Shown one piece after another: positions 61,976 to 64,000 of a stretch of DNA of 64,000 nucleotides. A model generated the notes under the pieces. The model ran no database searches and had not been told where the DNA came from. It saw only the letters and a program-made list of their open reading frames with translations. The DNA is from Fragilariopsis cylindrus CCMP1102 (Eukaryota > Bacillariophyta > Bacillariophyceae > Bacillariales > Bacillariaceae). The stretch is taken from positions 496,001-560,000 of the forward strand of contig FMBT01000294.1 in NCBI GenBank assembly GCA_900095095.1, read 5' to 3'. The stretch's first letter is position 1; every line of letters starts with the position of its first letter. The translations under genes were made by a program, and so were the position numbers.

Positions 61976-64000
61976 ATGCATTACCAATCATTACATGCTA
62001 GTACTGTATCACGTTCACAAATACGGACATCATCCTCCAGCACCTCTCTTAGACAAAATAGTATGGACTCCTCCGTTGAAGATAGCAATGGCGACACAAT
62101 AACAACCGCCACCCAGTTGTCATCAGATCCCAATCACATCGCGACTTCCGATGAATCTTTCGGCACGACACAAGAAAGTACGACGTCATCCACATCACCA
62201 ATCGAGCAATCCTCGGTTGCGGAACAACAGCCCCAGCAAGAACCTCTCTTGTTGCCAAATACCACTCCTACACCATCTTCGAACACGATGCGACAATTAG
62301 CTAATTTCGCCATGGCAGCTTCCACAGCTGCCACCACTGCCACGACATCGGCAATAAGCAACAGTCGCTTTCTTGCCCATCATTCGTCGTCGTCGCCGCC
62401 AACGTCATCAACATCAACATCAACATCAACGTACCCAACTTTGGCACGTTCACCGTCTATTCCATATTGGGCTAGGTTGCTCTTGCCGATATTATGTGTG
62501 GGGTGTCAAATCCTATTTTATTATGGCCAAACGGTATGTAACATTTCTAAAGGATTAAATAAATATTGATTCTGATGGATTAATGAATTAGCTCTTCATC
62601 CTTGAAATTCGAACTGATAGGCTAATTTCCTTTATTTTTTCATTTCTCTCCCTTTCACCTATCCGTTCGAACCAGGAGCCAATGTGGAAACTTCATGTTA
62701 ATGCGACCGTTGACGTTTGGGCAAATGCCACAGAATATACCGCTCGTCGAACTTTTGATGTGTTAGGATTAGACTACGACATCCCTATTAAAGTAAATGA
62801 AGCAAAGGATGTACAAACATTTACGTACATGTTTGCAATCACAGAATTATGGGAAGCAAAAAATTTACCCGGAACAGCATTACCAAGAACGGCTGCTATA
62901 TTGCTTATCATATTTTCAGGATTGTGGCCCCACCTTAAACTTATTATGTTGAACCTAACGTGGTTTTTTGGAAAGCACAAAATGCGTCGAACGACAACCT
63001 TGTCGTGGCTTGCAGCATTAGGAAGTACGTTTTTGTTGCTTGCTTGCTTGCTTGTTTCGTTCGTTCGTTCGTTCGTTCTTGCTGTCATTGCTACGGTTAT
63101 TTAATCCAATCCGTATCGATGCGAGCCGTCCATCTAAAATATTTCTTCTCTCTTTGTATCTGCTTTCAATACCATTACTTATACTATATCTCAATTAATC
63201 ATTACGTTGTGAAATTACGTTCAAGAATGGAGTTTGGCTGATGTACTCGTAGTTTGTGTTATGGTTGGTGTATTGAATTTAGATTGGGTTGTCGACCCTA
63301 GTGCCATCAAAGATGGGGTGGTTAATGATCTTCCAAGTATATTGCAAATCGCGAAAAGTTTGTACACGTCGGAACAAGTATGCGACAAGTTATTGAAAAT
63401 GGATTGCTCCACCCAAAAACGTGTAGCGAAAATTGCCAAATGCAAGGCCTGTAGGGGACTGGTAGGCGAGGCCTTCGGTCATCCCGAATGGGCAAGATCA
63501 ACTGGGAGAAAGATAGTAAACGGAATTTCTACTAATGGAGGAGGGATTGCAACGTTGCGAGTGGTCGGTATGAGAGGTATATATTATTTCTGTGGAGCTG
63601 TTATACTTTCAATTTTTTTGAGTTTGATAGTGGATATTTTTGACCATCGAGCTAAATTATTCGAACGAAAACGTGAAGAAGAAGAACGGGGCGGAGACAG
63701 ATATCGTGAACGCGGTGGATTGCTTTTGGGAGAGCGTCCGGTGCGTCACTTGACTGTAGCCGTGGGAAACGATAACAGTAACAATACCAACAACGGTGAT
63801 TTCGATATTCTCAACGATGACGGACGATTAGATACACCATTGTTGAGTGACGGAGCATCCGCCATTTCCGCCGCTTCTTCTTTGGAAATAGAACTACCGG
63901 AAGGTATAGAAAATGAAGCTATTACATCATCCAATCCGCTCAGAAATAACAACAGAAGTAGTAGGAAAATGTTTTCCATATGGTTCTTGGTCGGCACCTT
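61976..64000 (+). CDS. PqiA-like multi-TM membrane protein (3' end outside window)
   Basis: Exons 61976-62533, 62676-63024 and 63226 to beyond 64000 join in phases 0 and 1. The first in-frame ATG is 61976, although the frame is open back to 61847 and could carry a hydrophobic leader (TIGILLAVVNSNI) from an upstream exon. After a Ser/Thr/Gln-rich region comes a membrane span (ARLLLPILCVGCQILFYYG), a lumenal segment, then AAILLIIFSGLWPHLKLIML, the second-intron join ALG-KWSLADVLVVCVMVGVL, and a later span (YYFCGAVILSIFLSLIVDIF). The G-x-W/F-P-x-x-K-L and G-K/R-W-S-x-x-D-V signatures are those of PqiA/YebS proteins, bacterial partners of MCE-type lipid transport. A related lipid-trafficking role here is inference. 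A Cys cluster (CDKLLKMDCS, CKACRGL) lies between spans. Confidence 0.7.

Overview
The window is nuclear DNA from a photosynthetic stramenopile, most likely a diatom. The genes are eukaryotic: most are split by short GT-AG introns (about 75-250 bp), they lie on both strands at moderate density, and their proteins are full of Asp, Asn, Ser and Glu runs. One protein has a signal peptide ending in an Ala-Phe motif, the usual red-type complex-plastid presequence (16537-17268). Another has a signal peptide, a transit region, a twin-arginine segment and an AHA site, which predicts the thylakoid lumen (33240-33815). Species cannot be fixed from the sequence alone.

Layout. 1-17 kb: the end of a TrmH/SpoU RNA methyltransferase, a four-TM membrane protein, a spliced Cys-rich protein, an SGNH-like type II membrane protein, a DHX29/DHX57-type DExH helicase (4 coding exons), a small Cys-rich ORF, a multi-TM protein, a Stowaway-like MITE, a JMJD4-like hydroxylase and a plastid coiled-coil protein. 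17-33 kb: a membrane-anchored endonuclease I with two almost identical C-terminal domains, a long chorein-like protein, a copper-site cupredoxin, a PNGase / thioredoxin / PUB fusion and a lysine-methyltransferase-like protein. 33-48 kb: the lumenal protein, a second cupredoxin that has lost its copper ligands, RTF1 of the Paf1 complex, a helicase-associated-domain gene built by tandem exon-intron duplication, N-carbamoylputrescine amidase and poly(A) polymerase. 49-64 kb: an NTF2-FMO flavin monooxygenase, a 2.5-kb gene-poor stretch, a hAT-like fold-back element, a broken SF1 helicase-nuclease, a hypothetical protein, a leucine-rich-repeat protein and a PqiA-like membrane protein cut by the window end.

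There is no operon-like pathway. Several genes share themes: mRNA production (RTF1, poly(A) polymerase, DExH helicase), protein quality control and translation factors (PNGase, JMJD4), and plastid proteins. The most interesting structure is at 54.7-58.7 kb. A 662-bp near-perfect fold-back element with an 8-bp target duplication sits in one copy of a 64-bp block. The second, uninterrupted copy lies 3 kb away and acts as a built-in empty site. The filled copy abuts a 5'-truncated, frameshifted helicase-nuclease gene. Other unusual items are the 202-bp exon+intron tandem duplication (41.8-42.8 kb), the 482-bp identical repeat inside the endonuclease gene and the PNGase fusion. Exon joins were read by hand from splice signals and reading phase; there was no transcript evidence.
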